A stretch of DNA of 64,000 nt from contig NZ_RQHK01000005.1 in assembly GCF_004770475.1 (NCBI RefSeq), forward strand, positions 186,001-250,000, written 5' to 3'. Every line of letters begins with the position of its first letter. The first letter of the stretch is position 1. Below are positions 25,381 through 34,159 of this stretch, in pieces. The translations under genes were made by a program, and so were the position numbers. This DNA is from Leptospira mtsangambouensis (lineage in GTDB: Bacteria; Spirochaetota; Leptospiria; Leptospirales; Leptospiraceae). The notes under the pieces are model-generated. The model was not told where the DNA came from and ran no database searches. It worked only from the letters and a program-made list of their open reading frames with translations.

Positions 25381-25841
25381 GTGGAAACCCATCCTTTTTT
25401 ATTTACGAAAAATTTAGTTTGGCAATTGGGACAAAGGTAATCCCCCGCAAGTTTCCAACGAAGGAGAGATTGGCATTCTGGACAATGGATGGTTTTCTCC
25501 TCGGTTTTGGGTGTGAGTTCATTTGCTGGTGTTTCACTGAGGATCTGGGATTCTAAAAAATGGATACAATCAGATTCTGCGGAATGGAGAGAAAGTAATT
25601 GAGAGTTTTCTTCTGAAACGGCAATCGATAAGCCGAACCCCGCCACTTTGGACCCGGTTTCTTTGCACCGGCCTGCAATCTTTCTTAAAAATTCCCAACC
25701 TACTTCTGTGACTTCGTCAACTTCCGAAAAATCAAGGCAAAAAAGAGAGGGGGAAAGAGTTTCCTCCTTCAGTTTTAAATAAAGTTCTGAGCCGATTTCC
25801 GCAGAAAATGTTCCCGCTAGGCGGAAAAGAAGTGATTTCAA
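25362..25841 (-). CDS. STAS-like domain protein with C-terminal zinc ribbon
   Basis: The protein has 159 residues. The first 100 look like a STAS/anti-sigma-antagonist fold ('SPSLFCLDFSEVDEVTEVGWEFLRKIAGRCKETGSKVAGFGLS'), although no serine phosphorylation site is certain. The end carries two CxxC pairs, 'HCPECQSLLRW' and 'YLCPNCQTKFF', forming a zinc ribbon. I do not recall this combination as a named family. It may relay signals from a SpoIIE-type phosphatase, but none is adjacent. It starts 84 bases from the divergent sugar-epimerase gene. Confidence 0.65.
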   Translation of the reverse strand: MKSLLFRLAGTFSAEIGSELYLKLKEETLSPSLFCLDFSEVDEVTEVGWEFLRKIAGRCKETGSKVAGFGLSIAVSEENSQLLSLHSAESDCIHFLESQILSETPANELTPKTEEKTIHCPECQSLLRWKLAGDYLCPNCQTKFFVNKKGWVSTYERLV

Positions 25842-25924
25842 ACAGGTTTTTCCTCTTTTCTATTCTTCGGAAAAGATTCTGTATTTACAAGGAATTTTGT
25901 TCCAAATACCCTTATTTATCAGAT

Positions 25925-27808
25925 ATGAAATCGATCCCGAGACGATACTGGGTTTTTCCTGTAGACATACTCTTTATGTTATTGTCGTATTTTCTCGCAC
26001 ACCTTGTGCGTTTTGAAAACATACGATTTTTAGATAGTTACCCTGATTTTTGGGTCTGCGCCACCATTGTTGTTGTTTCGCGGAGTATTGTGTTTCTGTT
26101 TTCGGGGATTTACCGATCGTTATGGTCTTACGCCTCGTTACACGACCTTCTTTCCATCATCAAAGCCACTGTTCTTTCTTCTCTCGTTTCGACTCTTGCC
26201 CTTCTCTTCTACAATCGGTTCCATCAGTTGTCTCGGATGGTACCCATTCTCGATACACTCATCCTACTTGGGTTTTTATGCCTCAGGAGTTTGAGTTGGA
26301 GAATGCTTCGGGAACAAATTTTTAATTCTGACAAATCCAAACGAGGGACACCCATTTTACTTGTTGGTGCGGGAAAACTTGGGAGTTCTTTCTTAACAGA
26401 GATTAGACGAAATGTTGATTTGGATTACCAACCCATCGGATTTTTAGACGACAACCTTTCCAAAAAAGGTGGTTACATCCAAGGAGTTCCCATCCTCGGC
26501 GCTACTGATGAGATAGGAAAAATTTTAGTTCGTTACGGTGTAAAAAAAGTAATTATGACTGTCCCTCAACCCGACGGACGAGTTGTCAGCAAACTCATGA
26601 AAGAATGTGAAAGTGCCGGTGTGGATTTCAAAATCCTTCCGACGTTCGGAGAGTATCTTTCTGGAAAACCCAATATCACACAACTTCGCGAAGTACAAGT
26701 AGAAGACCTTTTGGGAAGGCCTACGGTTGATTTAGAAATTGAATCCATACGTTCTTATTTAGAAAAAAAAGTAATCCTCGTGACAGGAGCTGGTGGTTCT
26801 ATCGGTTCAGAAATCTGTCGGCAAGTAGCACTGTTTAAACCAAGTGTATTGGTGATTTTAGATGCCGCAGAAACTCCGTTATACGAAATCGACTATGAAC
26901 TTAGAAAAAGTTTTTCAGATCTCAACATTGACATTCGACCTGTCATTGCTGATGTCAAAAATCTCTCTCGTATATCTGCCATTTTTGAAGAACATAGACC
27001 TTCGGTTGTATTCCATTCTGCTGCTTACAAACACGTTCCTATGATGGAAATCAATCCTTCTGAAGCTGTTTTAAACAATGTCATGGGAACAAAAAACGTA
27101 GCCGATGTATGTCGCCTAATTGGTGTTGAACGTTTTGTTTTGATTTCCACTGATAAAGCAGTCAACCCTGTCAATGTGATGGGAGCATCCAAACGGGCTG
27201 CGGAAATTTATCTCCAACATATTTCACAAAATTCACGAACAAAATTCATTACAGTTCGTTTTGGGAACGTACTCGGATCCAATGGAAGTGTCATCCCTCG
27301 TTTTCGAGAACAGATCAAACGAGGTGGCCCTGTCACTGTCACACATCCCGATGTCATTCGTTACTTTATGACAATCCCAGAAGCCACACAACTCGTGTTA
27401 CAAGCCGGAAGTATGGGTGAACATGGAGAAATATTTATTTTAGATATGGGAGAACCTGTCAAAATTCTTTCTCTTGCAGAAGAGATGATTCGTTTATCAG
27501 GATACACACCCCACAAAGACATTGCGATTGAATTTTCTGGGTTACGACCTGGAGAAAAGTTGTATGAAGAACTTCTTCTCAACCAAGAAGGGATCAAAAA
27601 AACCCACCATCCAAAAATTCGAATTGCGGCTCCTTTAGAAAATTATAATCTTCTTCTCTTTCAAAACAAATTGAACCGACTGTTCTCACTTGCCAAAGCC
27701 AACAAAAATAGAGAACTTTTTGGTGCTTTTAAAGAAATCATTCCAGAATACAAAATCCACGATGAATACATCGAGTGGGAAACTTCACATGGTAAAAGGA
27801 ATTTATGA
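25925..27808 (+). CDS. Membrane nucleotide-sugar 4,6-dehydratase/epimerase (WbpM/CapD/PglF type)
   Basis: The protein has about 627 residues. Four N-terminal membrane helices ('FPVDILFMLLSYFLAHLVRF' onwards) are followed by a Rossmann/CoA-binding-like domain ('ILLVGAGKLGSSFL') and a C-terminal extended SDR domain with 'VTGAGGSIGSEICRQ', 'HSAAYKHVPMME' and 'STDKAVNPVNVMGASKR'. The YxxxK tyrosine is replaced by methionine, as is normal for this family. Members convert UDP-GlcNAc to 4-keto-6-deoxy sugars for surface glycans. ATG at 25925 is preferred to a start 117 bases upstream that would overlap the divergent gene. The downstream gene overlaps by four bases. Confidence 0.92.
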   Translation: MKSIPRRYWVFPVDILFMLLSYFLAHLVRFENIRFLDSYPDFWVCATIVVVSRSIVFLFSGIYRSLWSYASLHDLLSIIKATVLSSLVSTLALLFYNRFHQLSRMVPILDTLILLGFLCLRSLSWRMLREQIFNSDKSKRGTPILLVGAGKLGSSFLTEIRRNVDLDYQPIGFLDDNLSKKGGYIQGVPILGATDEIGKILVRYGVKKVIMTVPQPDGRVVSKLMKECESAGVDFKILPTFGEYLSGKPNITQLREVQVEDLLGRPTVDLEIESIRSYLEKKVILVTGAGGSIGSEICRQVALFKPSVLVILDAAETPLYEIDYELRKSFSDLNIDIRPVIADVKNLSRISAIFEEHRPSVVFHSAAYKHVPMMEINPSEAVLNNVMGTKNVADVCRLIGVERFVLISTDKAVNPVNVMGASKRAAEIYLQHISQNSRTKFITVRFGNVLGSNGSVIPRFREQIKRGGPVTVTHPDVIRYFMTIPEATQLVLQAGSMGEHGEIFILDMGEPVKILSLAEEMIRLSGYTPHKDIAIEFSGLRPGEKLYEELLLNQEGIKKTHHPKIRIAAPLENYNLLLFQNKLNRLFSLAKANKNRELFGAFKEIIPEYKIHDEYIEWETSHGKRNL

Positions 27809-28263
27809 GCGAAAAACTCACCGAGGAAGAAATCACAACATTACGTGAGTTTAAGAGAGATTTATTTAATCTCTATTGGGAAAGATTTGGAGTGTTTTAT
27901 ATCCATGTAATGCCTCACCCCAAACTAGAAATTGGGAAACGTGGATTGCTCAATGCAGAAAAAGAATCCGGCATTGTACTTGTGTTTGGTGATAAAGCTG
28001 TAAAAGTTTTAGATAGTAAACCAGATTATTTATTTGCTGAACTACAATTTGGATCTGCTTGGGAACCTACAATGATTCCCTGGGATGCAGTGTTTCGTAT
28101 TTATGATAAGTTCCAAAATTCTGCAACACAACTTCGATTTTTGCAAGTGGAAACTTCTGTGACTCCAGAAGAAAATGTATCAAAACCAAAAGTAACCAAA
28201 CCTGAAGTGAGTGGGGATGGAAATGTGATCCGAGTTGATTTTGGAGGAAAAAGGAACGAATGA
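27805..28263 (+). CDS. SspB-like protein, putative ClpXP adaptor
   Basis: This 152-residue protein resembles SspB in layout. A helix ('LREFKRDLFNLYWERFGVFYIHV') leads into a beta-sandwich ('GIVLVFGDKAVKVLDSKPDYLFAELQFG...EPTMIPWDAVFRIYDKF'). A flexible charged linker and a short conserved-looking tail ('NVIRVDFGG') follow, like the ClpX-binding tail of SspB. SspB delivers ssrA-tagged proteins to ClpXP. The match rests on pattern recognition of a divergent family. It overlaps both neighbours by four bases, so translation is coupled to a sugar-modifying enzyme and a permease, which is unusual for SspB. Confidence 0.55.
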   Translation: MSEKLTEEEITTLREFKRDLFNLYWERFGVFYIHVMPHPKLEIGKRGLLNAEKESGIVLVFGDKAVKVLDSKPDYLFAELQFGSAWEPTMIPWDAVFRIYDKFQNSATQLRFLQVETSVTPEENVSKPKVTKPEVSGDGNVIRVDFGGKRNE

Positions 28264-29867
28264 ATTTTTTTACCATCACCAGAGGTGATCTCGACGGTTT
28301 TTTTGGTCTCATGGTAGACAACCTCATCCAACTTTTAGTTCTTTCTGCTCTCTGTTTGGGAGTTTGCGGTTTCCCACTTGGTTTTATCACTGCCGTTGTT
28401 TTGCCAGGAGCCGCTGTCTCTTTGTTAGTTGGGAATATCTTCTATGCATGGCAAGCCTGGAAATTAGGGCAAAAAACCAATCGTACAGACGTTACAGCAA
28501 TCCCTTACGGGATAAATACGGTTTCTCTTTTTGCATTTGTATTTTTTGTGATGTTTCCTACTTACCAAGCCACAGGAAATTATGTTGCTGCTTGGAAAGC
28601 TGGTCTTCTTGTATCTTTTATTTCCGGTTGTATTGAAGTCATTGGATCTTTTGTGGCTGCAAAAATTCGATTGTACACTCCCAGAGCCGCTTTACTTTCT
28701 GCTTTGGCTGGGATTGCCATCACTTTTATCTCAATGGATTTTTTACTTAGGACATTTGAAAGACCGATTATCGCCTTTATCCCATTAGGTGTTATTTTAT
28801 TACAATACTTTGGGAAAGTTCGTTTTCCCTTTGGAATTCCTGGTGGGCTTACCTCCGTTGTCCTTGGAATTTTATTGTCCTATCTTTCGAGTTTTTGGGG
28901 TGATCCCATTTATCAACCTGGGGCCATTGAAAATGGATTACAAACCATAGGGTTTTATTTTCCCCAACTTTCCATTAGCCCTCTCTTCGAAACCTTAACC
29001 TACGCTAATATAAAAGCCTATTTTTCTGTAATCCTTCCTATGGGAATTTTTAATGTCATTGGTTCATTACAAAACATTGAATCAGCAGAAGCATCTGGTG
29101 ATAGTTTTGATACAAAAACTTCCTTACTTGTGAATGGCCTTGGAACCCTTGCTGGAACCGCTTTCGGTTCTCCTTTTCCAACAACCATTTACATTGGCCA
29201 CCCAGGATGGAAGGCACTTGGCGCAAAACATAGTTACTCTGTACTTTCGGGAATATTTATGACAGTAGTGAGTTTGTTTGGACTTATGGGTCTTATCCAA
29301 GCTCTCATTCCAGTAGAAGCGGGAATGGCAATTGTACTTTGGATTGGGATTGTCATCACAAGCCAAGCCTTCCAAGCAATCCCCCGTCACCATTCCCCTG
29401 CCGTTGTAGTTGGTCTTTTGCCTGCTTTTGCTGGTTGGGCAGTCCTTATCATCCAAAATGTTTTTATCTTTTTGGATGGGAAACTTCAAACCACCTTACA
29501 GGAATTAGGTGTCAAACAAACCATTCATTTTTCCTTATCAGATATCCCTCCCCATTTAACATTTCTCCCTTATGCTTTGAGCGGAGTTCTTTCTCTTTCC
29601 CAAGGATTTCTCATCACTTCGATGGTTTGGTCCGCTATGGTGGTGTTTATCTTAGAAAGAGAATGGAAAAAAGCAGCTCTTTGGGCTGGTGTTGCAGCGA
29701 TCCTTTCTGCCATTGGTTGGATACATTCTTACGAACTCCAAGGGAATGCCATTTTAAATCGTTTCACTGAATTTGCCAGTTGGGATTTCCCAATTGCTTA
29801 TTTATCTCTTGCGACCTTATTTTTACTGGTTCAGTTCCTAGGTCCCAAGGAAAAACAGGCAAAATGA
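28260..29867 (+). CDS. Polytopic permease, NCS2/AzgA-like (putative purine-type transporter)
   Basis: This 535-residue protein has about twelve to fourteen hydrophobic segments. The sequences 'TAIPYGINTVSLFAFVFFVMFP', 'PMGIFNVIGSLQNIESAEASGD' and 'FGSPFPTTIYIGHPGWKALGAKHSYS' match the architecture of the nucleobase permease superfamily near AzgA, including the intramembrane acidic residue region around 'NIESAE'. The substrate cannot be assigned. The gene overlaps the SspB-like gene by four bases. apt, a purine-salvage gene, lies only 1.1 kb downstream, which weakly supports a purine link. Confidence 0.75.
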   Translation: MNFFTITRGDLDGFFGLMVDNLIQLLVLSALCLGVCGFPLGFITAVVLPGAAVSLLVGNIFYAWQAWKLGQKTNRTDVTAIPYGINTVSLFAFVFFVMFPTYQATGNYVAAWKAGLLVSFISGCIEVIGSFVAAKIRLYTPRAALLSALAGIAITFISMDFLLRTFERPIIAFIPLGVILLQYFGKVRFPFGIPGGLTSVVLGILLSYLSSFWGDPIYQPGAIENGLQTIGFYFPQLSISPLFETLTYANIKAYFSVILPMGIFNVIGSLQNIESAEASGDSFDTKTSLLVNGLGTLAGTAFGSPFPTTIYIGHPGWKALGAKHSYSVLSGIFMTVVSLFGLMGLIQALIPVEAGMAIVLWIGIVITSQAFQAIPRHHSPAVVVGLLPAFAGWAVLIIQNVFIFLDGKLQTTLQELGVKQTIHFSLSDIPPHLTFLPYALSGVLSLSQGFLITSMVWSAMVVFILEREWKKAALWAGVAAILSAIGWIHSYELQGNAILNRFTEFASWDFPIAYLSLATLFLLVQFLGPKEKQAK

Positions 29868-29926
29868 AACCATTAATTTGCTTGTAATCTCAAGCCAAGA
29901 CTAGTACAGTTTCAGTCTAATGAATA

Positions 29927-29941
29927 GGTTCCATGGGAACC
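29927..29941. repeat. Perfect small inverted repeat in the htpX leader
   Basis: GGTTCC (29927-29932) and GGAACC (29936-29941) flank ATG. The element ends three bases before an AAGGAG ribosome site that serves htpX. It could be an operator or a hairpin affecting htpX translation. Six perfect GC-containing pairs with a three-base loop are enough to form in RNA. Confidence 0.4.
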
Positions 29942-29960
29942 TTAAGGAGAACAATTTCCT

Positions 29961-30851
29961 ATGACTTGGATCAAACGAATCGGTTTTTTCCTGTTAACCA
30001 ATATTTTGATTATGACTACGATCTCTATTGTAACCACATTACTTGGTTCAATGGGATTTAGTATCCGTGCTTATGGTTTAGATCTTACGCAACTCATTGT
30101 ATTCTGTTTGATGTGGGGTATGGCGGGATCTTTTATTTCGCTTTTACTTTCTAAAATGATGGCGAAGTGGACGATGGGAGTCAAAATCATCGATCCTAAA
30201 AAAGCTTCTGCACCAGAAATGGATGTGTATCGCCGAGTGCAATCACTTGCACAACGGGCTCACCTTCCCATGCCAGAAGTTGGTATTTACGAATCTCCTG
30301 AAGTGAATGCGTTTGCAACAGGACCAAGTAAATCCAGTGCCCTTGTTGCCGTATCAACAGGCCTTCTCAACCGAATGAATGCCCAAGAATTAGATGGAGT
30401 GCTTGCTCACGAACTAACACACGTTTCCAACGGTGACATGGTGACACTCACTCTCATCCAAGGTGTTGTGAACTCATTTGCGATGTTTATCTCACGTATC
30501 ATTGCTTATTTGGCAGCCAATGCAGTGAAAGAAGAAATGGCACATATCGTACGAATTGTTGTGACCATCGTCCTCGACATTGCATTTTCCATTCTTGGAT
30601 CTATGGCAGTGGCTTATTTCTCACGCCAACGTGAGTTCAGAGCGGATGCTGGTGGTGCCAAACTGGCGGGAAGAGAGTCTATGATTTCTGCTTTAGAATC
30701 ATTACGACAAATGGTAGAAATGCCAGAAGATCCAAGAGGAGAAGCAATTGCTTCCTTTAAGATCTCTTCCAACAAAGGCGGATTTCTTTCCCTATTTGCA
30801 ACCCACCCTGCATTAGAAGAAAGAATTTTAGCGCTCAAACAAATGAGATAG
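29961..30851 (+). CDS. htpX: Membrane zinc metalloprotease HtpX
   Basis: This 296-residue M48 protease degrades misfolded inner-membrane proteins. Two N-terminal and two central membrane segments are visible. The zinc site is '[13 protein letters not shown]' (HExxH), and the third ligand lies in '[14 protein letters not shown]'. The segments '[22 protein letters not shown]' and '[11 protein letters not shown]' are family hallmarks. Length is normal. A ribosome site AAGGAG lies upstream. A clear terminator follows at 30890-30917. Confidence 0.97.
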   Translation: MTWIKRIGFFLLTNILIMTTISIVTTLLGSMGFSIRAYGLDLTQLIVFCLMWGMAGSFISLLLSKMMAKWTMGVKIIDPKKASAPEMDVYRRVQSLAQRAHLPMPEVGIYESPEVNAFATGPSKSSALVAVSTGLLNRMNAQELDGVLAHELTHVSNGDMVTLTLIQGVVNSFAMFISRIIAYLAANAVKEEMAHIVRIVVTIVLDIAFSILGSMAVAYFSRQREFRADAGGAKLAGRESMISALESLRQMVEMPEDPRGEAIASFKISSNKGGFLSLFATHPALEERILALKQMR

Positions 30852-30889
30852 AAGTTTTAAAAGAGAGTTTCAGGATTCTTTGCAAAAAA

Positions 30890-30917
30890 GGTCGGCAAAA
30901 AATGCCGGCCTTTTTTT
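30890..30917 (+). terminator. Rho-independent terminator after htpX
   Basis: The stem GGTCGGCA / TGCCGGCC (eight pairs including one G-U) has a loop of five A residues and is followed directly by seven T residues. It lies 39 bases past the htpX stop and upstream of the apt start, separating the two genes. Confidence 0.9.
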
Positions 30918-30954
30918 ATTGCAAAGCCCTAGTCATCTTTGGTTTCATCCTATT

Positions 30955-31488
30955 ATGTCCATTGTTAAATCAAAGATTCGTACCATTCCCGACTACCCAA
31001 AACCAGGAATTCTATTTCGCGATATTACTTCCCTTCTCATCGATCCAGAAGGTTTCCAACTCACCATTGGGATGTTTGTAGAACGATACCAAAATGCTAA
31101 ATTGAATAAAATTGCTGCCATTGATGCGAGGGGATTTATCCCTGGAGCGGCATTGGCTTTCCAACTAGGCGTTGGATTTGTACCCATCCGAAAAAAAGGG
31201 AAATTGCCTGGCACCACCATTTCCGAGTCTTATGCATTGGAATATGGAGTGGACCATGTGGAAATTCATACAGACGCCATTAGCCCTGGGGAAAGAGTTT
31301 TGATTATGGACGATTTGATTGCCACTGGCGGAACTCTTGAAGCTTCTATCAAACTCATCCAAAACTTAAAAGGAATCGTTCATGAATGTTCAACAATCAT
31401 CAACTTACCTGACTTAGGTGGAGCAAAACGAATTAAAGATACATACGGAATTGATGTATTTTCTATTTGTGAATTTGAAGGACACTGA
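30955..31488 (+). CDS. apt: Adenine phosphoribosyltransferase
   Basis: Apt salvages adenine to AMP using PRPP. The protein has 177 residues from the ATG at 30955; a longer open frame to 30880 would run through the htpX terminator and is rejected. Diagnostic parts are '[15 protein letters not shown]', '[14 protein letters not shown]', '[13 protein letters not shown]' and the PRPP loop '[13 protein letters not shown]'. The length matches bacterial Apt. It probably has its own promoter in the short gap after the terminator. Confidence 0.97.
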   Translation: MSIVKSKIRTIPDYPKPGILFRDITSLLIDPEGFQLTIGMFVERYQNAKLNKIAAIDARGFIPGAALAFQLGVGFVPIRKKGKLPGTTISESYALEYGVDHVEIHTDAISPGERVLIMDDLIATGGTLEASIKLIQNLKGIVHECSTIINLPDLGGAKRIKDTYGIDVFSICEFEGH

Positions 31489-31504
31489 TTCCGCAAAGTA
31501 AAAC

Positions 31505-31520
31505 TAGTAGGTATCTACTA
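31505..31520. terminator. Weak hairpin between convergent apt and the 31539 gene
   Basis: TAGTAG (31505-31510) and CTACTA (31515-31520) flank a four-base loop, with A-rich sequence on one side and T-rich sequence on the other strand. It is the only candidate terminator in this 50-base convergent gap. The stem is short. Confidence 0.3.
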
Positions 31521-31538
31521 AAAAACAAAGAGTTTTGA

Positions 31539-32669
31539 TTAGGTTGCGGATTTCCAATCAGAATTCTTTGTTTTATCCACTCTTATACTCACTTCATTCC
31601 CGAGAAAATTCCAGCGAACCACAAAAAGTTTTTTTAGGATATGAATTCCTCTCCCCCCAGTCACTAGTTTTCGGTCCGACTCGATGGGACTTGGAATTTG
31701 ACGCGGGTTGAATCCTTTCCCACTATCAATCACATATACATCGATGAACTTACGTGATTCGAATACATGTACAGTGATGATATCATCTTCCCTTTTGCCA
31801 CCATGTTCCAAGGCATTGTCCAATGTTTCATCCACAAGAATCTGAAACCAAAAACTATCCATAATATGACGCCAATTTCTTTTGTCATATAAACTCCAAA
31901 GTTTTTCTTTGATGAGCCGGGAGTTGGACCTTGTGGCTGGGATTTGTTCTTCAAAGATTTTAGTAGACCTTTCAAAAATAAAAGAAAACGGATGCGTTAG
32001 ATAATCCTCTGTAAAAGAATAATGGAATAAAAAAACGGTAAAACAAAAGAGAAACAATAGATTCATAAATAAAAATGAATGCAAAAAATATTTGGTTGTT
32101 AGTGGGATCCAATTTGGGAAAAAACAAAGAATCAAAAAAAAGACACAGGCAAAGAATGTGGCAAAATAAATATATTCCATAAACTTCTGAATTGCTGGGA
32201 AATTAAATCGTAGTTTGGCAATGATCAAATAAGAAAAAGCAACAAAAGCTAACACATAATAAGTGCTATAATAATATTTTAAAAGGATAAGGCTTGCGTT
32301 CGGATATACTTCATTGAGAAGACCCAGATCCACAAACAAAAGCATAATTCCCATTCCCAAGACAAAAGAACAAATGACAACCAAACGAGAAAAGTTGCGG
32401 AAGAATGTAGGAAATTGTAATCCAAAAAATAGAAGGATAAACGATTCAAAAACTAAATAGGTGGAGATGATATGGGGTTGGTTTAAGATTTGATTTTCTA
32501 AGAACAAAGTATCACAAAGGATTGTCAAATCTCCGATACAGAAAAAAGCCGCAAGAATTGAAAAACTTGTTTTCATTCTTGTCCGCGGATTCTTTCTAAA
32601 TGAAACAATGCCCGCAATCAGCGAAAAAAAGGCGGTCGCTCCGAATATGGTGGATTCAAACAAACTCAT
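31539..32669 (-). CDS. Seven-helix membrane protein with a C-terminal HATPase domain
   Basis: This 376-residue protein starts at the ATG at 32669; the longer frame would run into the divergent protease gene. Seven transmembrane helices (about 1-230) are followed by a HATPase_c domain. Its N-box is 'ILVDETLDNALEHGG', its G1 box 'VIDSGKGFNP' and its G2 box 'TGGRGIHILKK'. There is no HisKA domain and no phospho-acceptor histidine in the usual place. The ATPase part resembles the RsbW/SpoIIAB anti-sigma kinase group, so it may be a membrane-bound anti-sigma-type serine kinase rather than a histidine kinase. This is inference. Confidence 0.75.
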   Translation of the reverse strand: MSLFESTIFGATAFFSLIAGIVSFRKNPRTRMKTSFSILAAFFCIGDLTILCDTLFLENQILNQPHIISTYLVFESFILLFFGLQFPTFFRNFSRLVVICSFVLGMGIMLLFVDLGLLNEVYPNASLILLKYYYSTYYVLAFVAFSYLIIAKLRFNFPAIQKFMEYIYFATFFACVFFLILCFFPNWIPLTTKYFLHSFLFMNLLFLFCFTVFLFHYSFTEDYLTHPFSFIFERSTKIFEEQIPATRSNSRLIKEKLWSLYDKRNWRHIMDSFWFQILVDETLDNALEHGGKREDDIITVHVFESRKFIDVYVIDSGKGFNPRQIPSPIESDRKLVTGGRGIHILKKLFVVRWNFLGNEVSIRVDKTKNSDWKSAT

Positions 32670-34155
32670 GCAAAAACAGAAAAAAATTCTCCTCTCCCCG
32701 TCCCTCTTTGCGAGTACTATTTTATTTTTTATTAGTTTATTCCTTAACCCTTTGTCTGCAGAAGAACCCAGACAATCCATTGACGAAATTAAGAAATCTG
32801 TAGTCCAAATCCGAGTTTTTTCTCAAGCGAAGGACGCCTTTTCCCCTTGGATGTCATCTGGAATTTCTGCTTCAACAGGATCGGGTTTTTTAATTTCAAA
32901 GAACCGTATCCTTACCAACGCCCATGTTGTTTCTAATGCCAAATTTATGGAAACCCAACGAAATAACCAAACGGAATGGTATGAATTAAAAGTTTTGTTT
33001 ATCGCCCATGACTGTGATTTGGCTTTGCTGGAAGTTTCTGATCCAAAATTCTATGAAGATAGCAATTATTTAGAATTGGGAAGTTTACCTGAACTTGCAA
33101 GTCCAGTTGATATCATTGGATATCCAATTGGAGGAAGTAAAATTTCTGTTAGTCGAGGAATTGTATCGCGAATTGAACAGTCAACATATGCACATTCACA
33201 AATTGATAGCCATTTAGTTGTCCAAGTGGACGCAGCAATCAATCCAGGAAACTCAGGTGGACCTGCCCTCCAAGATGGAAAAGTGGTTGGTGTTGCCTTC
33301 CAAGCATCCACAAAAGGAGAAAATATAGGTTATATCATTCCCACAGCGGTGATCCAACATTTTTTGAAAGACATTGAAGACGGTATTTACCATGGGTATG
33401 TTGAGTTAGGGATCCAAACACAACCCTCTTATTCCGAGTCACACAGAAAATACTATGGAATTCCCAATGGAGAAGAAGGAGTTTTTATCACAAAGGTTTT
33501 AAAGGCTGGTTCTGCTGATGGTTATTTAAAACCAGGCGATTACTTAACTGCTATTGATGGGCGTAAAATCGGTAGAAATGGAAACTTATTAGAAACAAAC
33601 TCCATTGATTTTCTGGAAGTTGTAGATAACAAGTTTGCAGGGGATGAGATCCGATTCGATCTCATTAGAGACAAAAAAAAGATTAATGTAAAATTCCCTG
33701 CAAAAAAAATGATTCAAATGGAAAACCAAAGAGCTAGGTATGGAGTCAACTACGACTATCTAATGTTTGGTGGACATATTTTTCAGACGGTGAATAGAGA
33801 TTTACTTGAAGCTTGGAGTAAAAACGGACAAACACAAGGAGGAAGTCTTCTAGTTTATCGGTTTTATGACGCAACTACTTTGTCTGATGGAGAATCGGAA
33901 GATGTTGTCTTGTATCGAAAATTACCTCACCCAATCAATTCGAATTCGGATTTTTATTTGAATATGGTTGTGGAATTTGTCAATGGAACAAAGGTAAAAA
34001 ACCTAACCCATCTAAAAGAATTATTTCAAAGTGCAACAGACAAAACCATCCGGATTCAATTTTACGGAATTCAGCTGCCAATGATTTTGGATCGTGAAGA
34101 ATCAGAAAAAGCAGATCTGGAAATAAAAAAATCATACCACCTAACAGGAAATTAA
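32668..34155 (+). CDS. Periplasmic HtrA/Deg-type serine protease with PDZ domains
   Basis: The protein has 495 residues: a signal peptide ending in 'LNPLSAEEP', a trypsin-like domain with His86 ('LTNAHVV'), Asp117 ('DCDLALL') and Ser196 ('NPGNSGGPA'), then a PDZ domain ('GVFITKVLKAGSADGYLKPGDYLTAIDGRKIG'). A second PDZ-like region lies near the C-terminus. The layout fits periplasmic quality-control proteases of the Deg family, with a C-terminal part reminiscent of the longer Deg9-like branch. Its start codon overlaps that of the divergent membrane HATPase gene (shared CATG). The next gene, five bases downstream, is an inactive-looking paralogue. Confidence 0.92.
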   Translation: MQKQKKILLSPSLFASTILFFISLFLNPLSAEEPRQSIDEIKKSVVQIRVFSQAKDAFSPWMSSGISASTGSGFLISKNRILTNAHVVSNAKFMETQRNNQTEWYELKVLFIAHDCDLALLEVSDPKFYEDSNYLELGSLPELASPVDIIGYPIGGSKISVSRGIVSRIEQSTYAHSQIDSHLVVQVDAAINPGNSGGPALQDGKVVGVAFQASTKGENIGYIIPTAVIQHFLKDIEDGIYHGYVELGIQTQPSYSESHRKYYGIPNGEEGVFITKVLKAGSADGYLKPGDYLTAIDGRKIGRNGNLLETNSIDFLEVVDNKFAGDEIRFDLIRDKKKINVKFPAKKMIQMENQRARYGVNYDYLMFGGHIFQTVNRDLLEAWSKNGQTQGGSLLVYRFYDATTLSDGESEDVVLYRKLPHPINSNSDFYLNMVVEFVNGTKVKNLTHLKELFQSATDKTIRIQFYGIQLPMILDREESEKADLEIKKSYHLTGN

Positions 34156-34159
34156 AATA

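Noticed and set aside
30880..30954. Upstream extension of apt
   Set aside because: It would translate through the htpX terminator hairpin, and the family N-terminus begins at the ATG at 30955.
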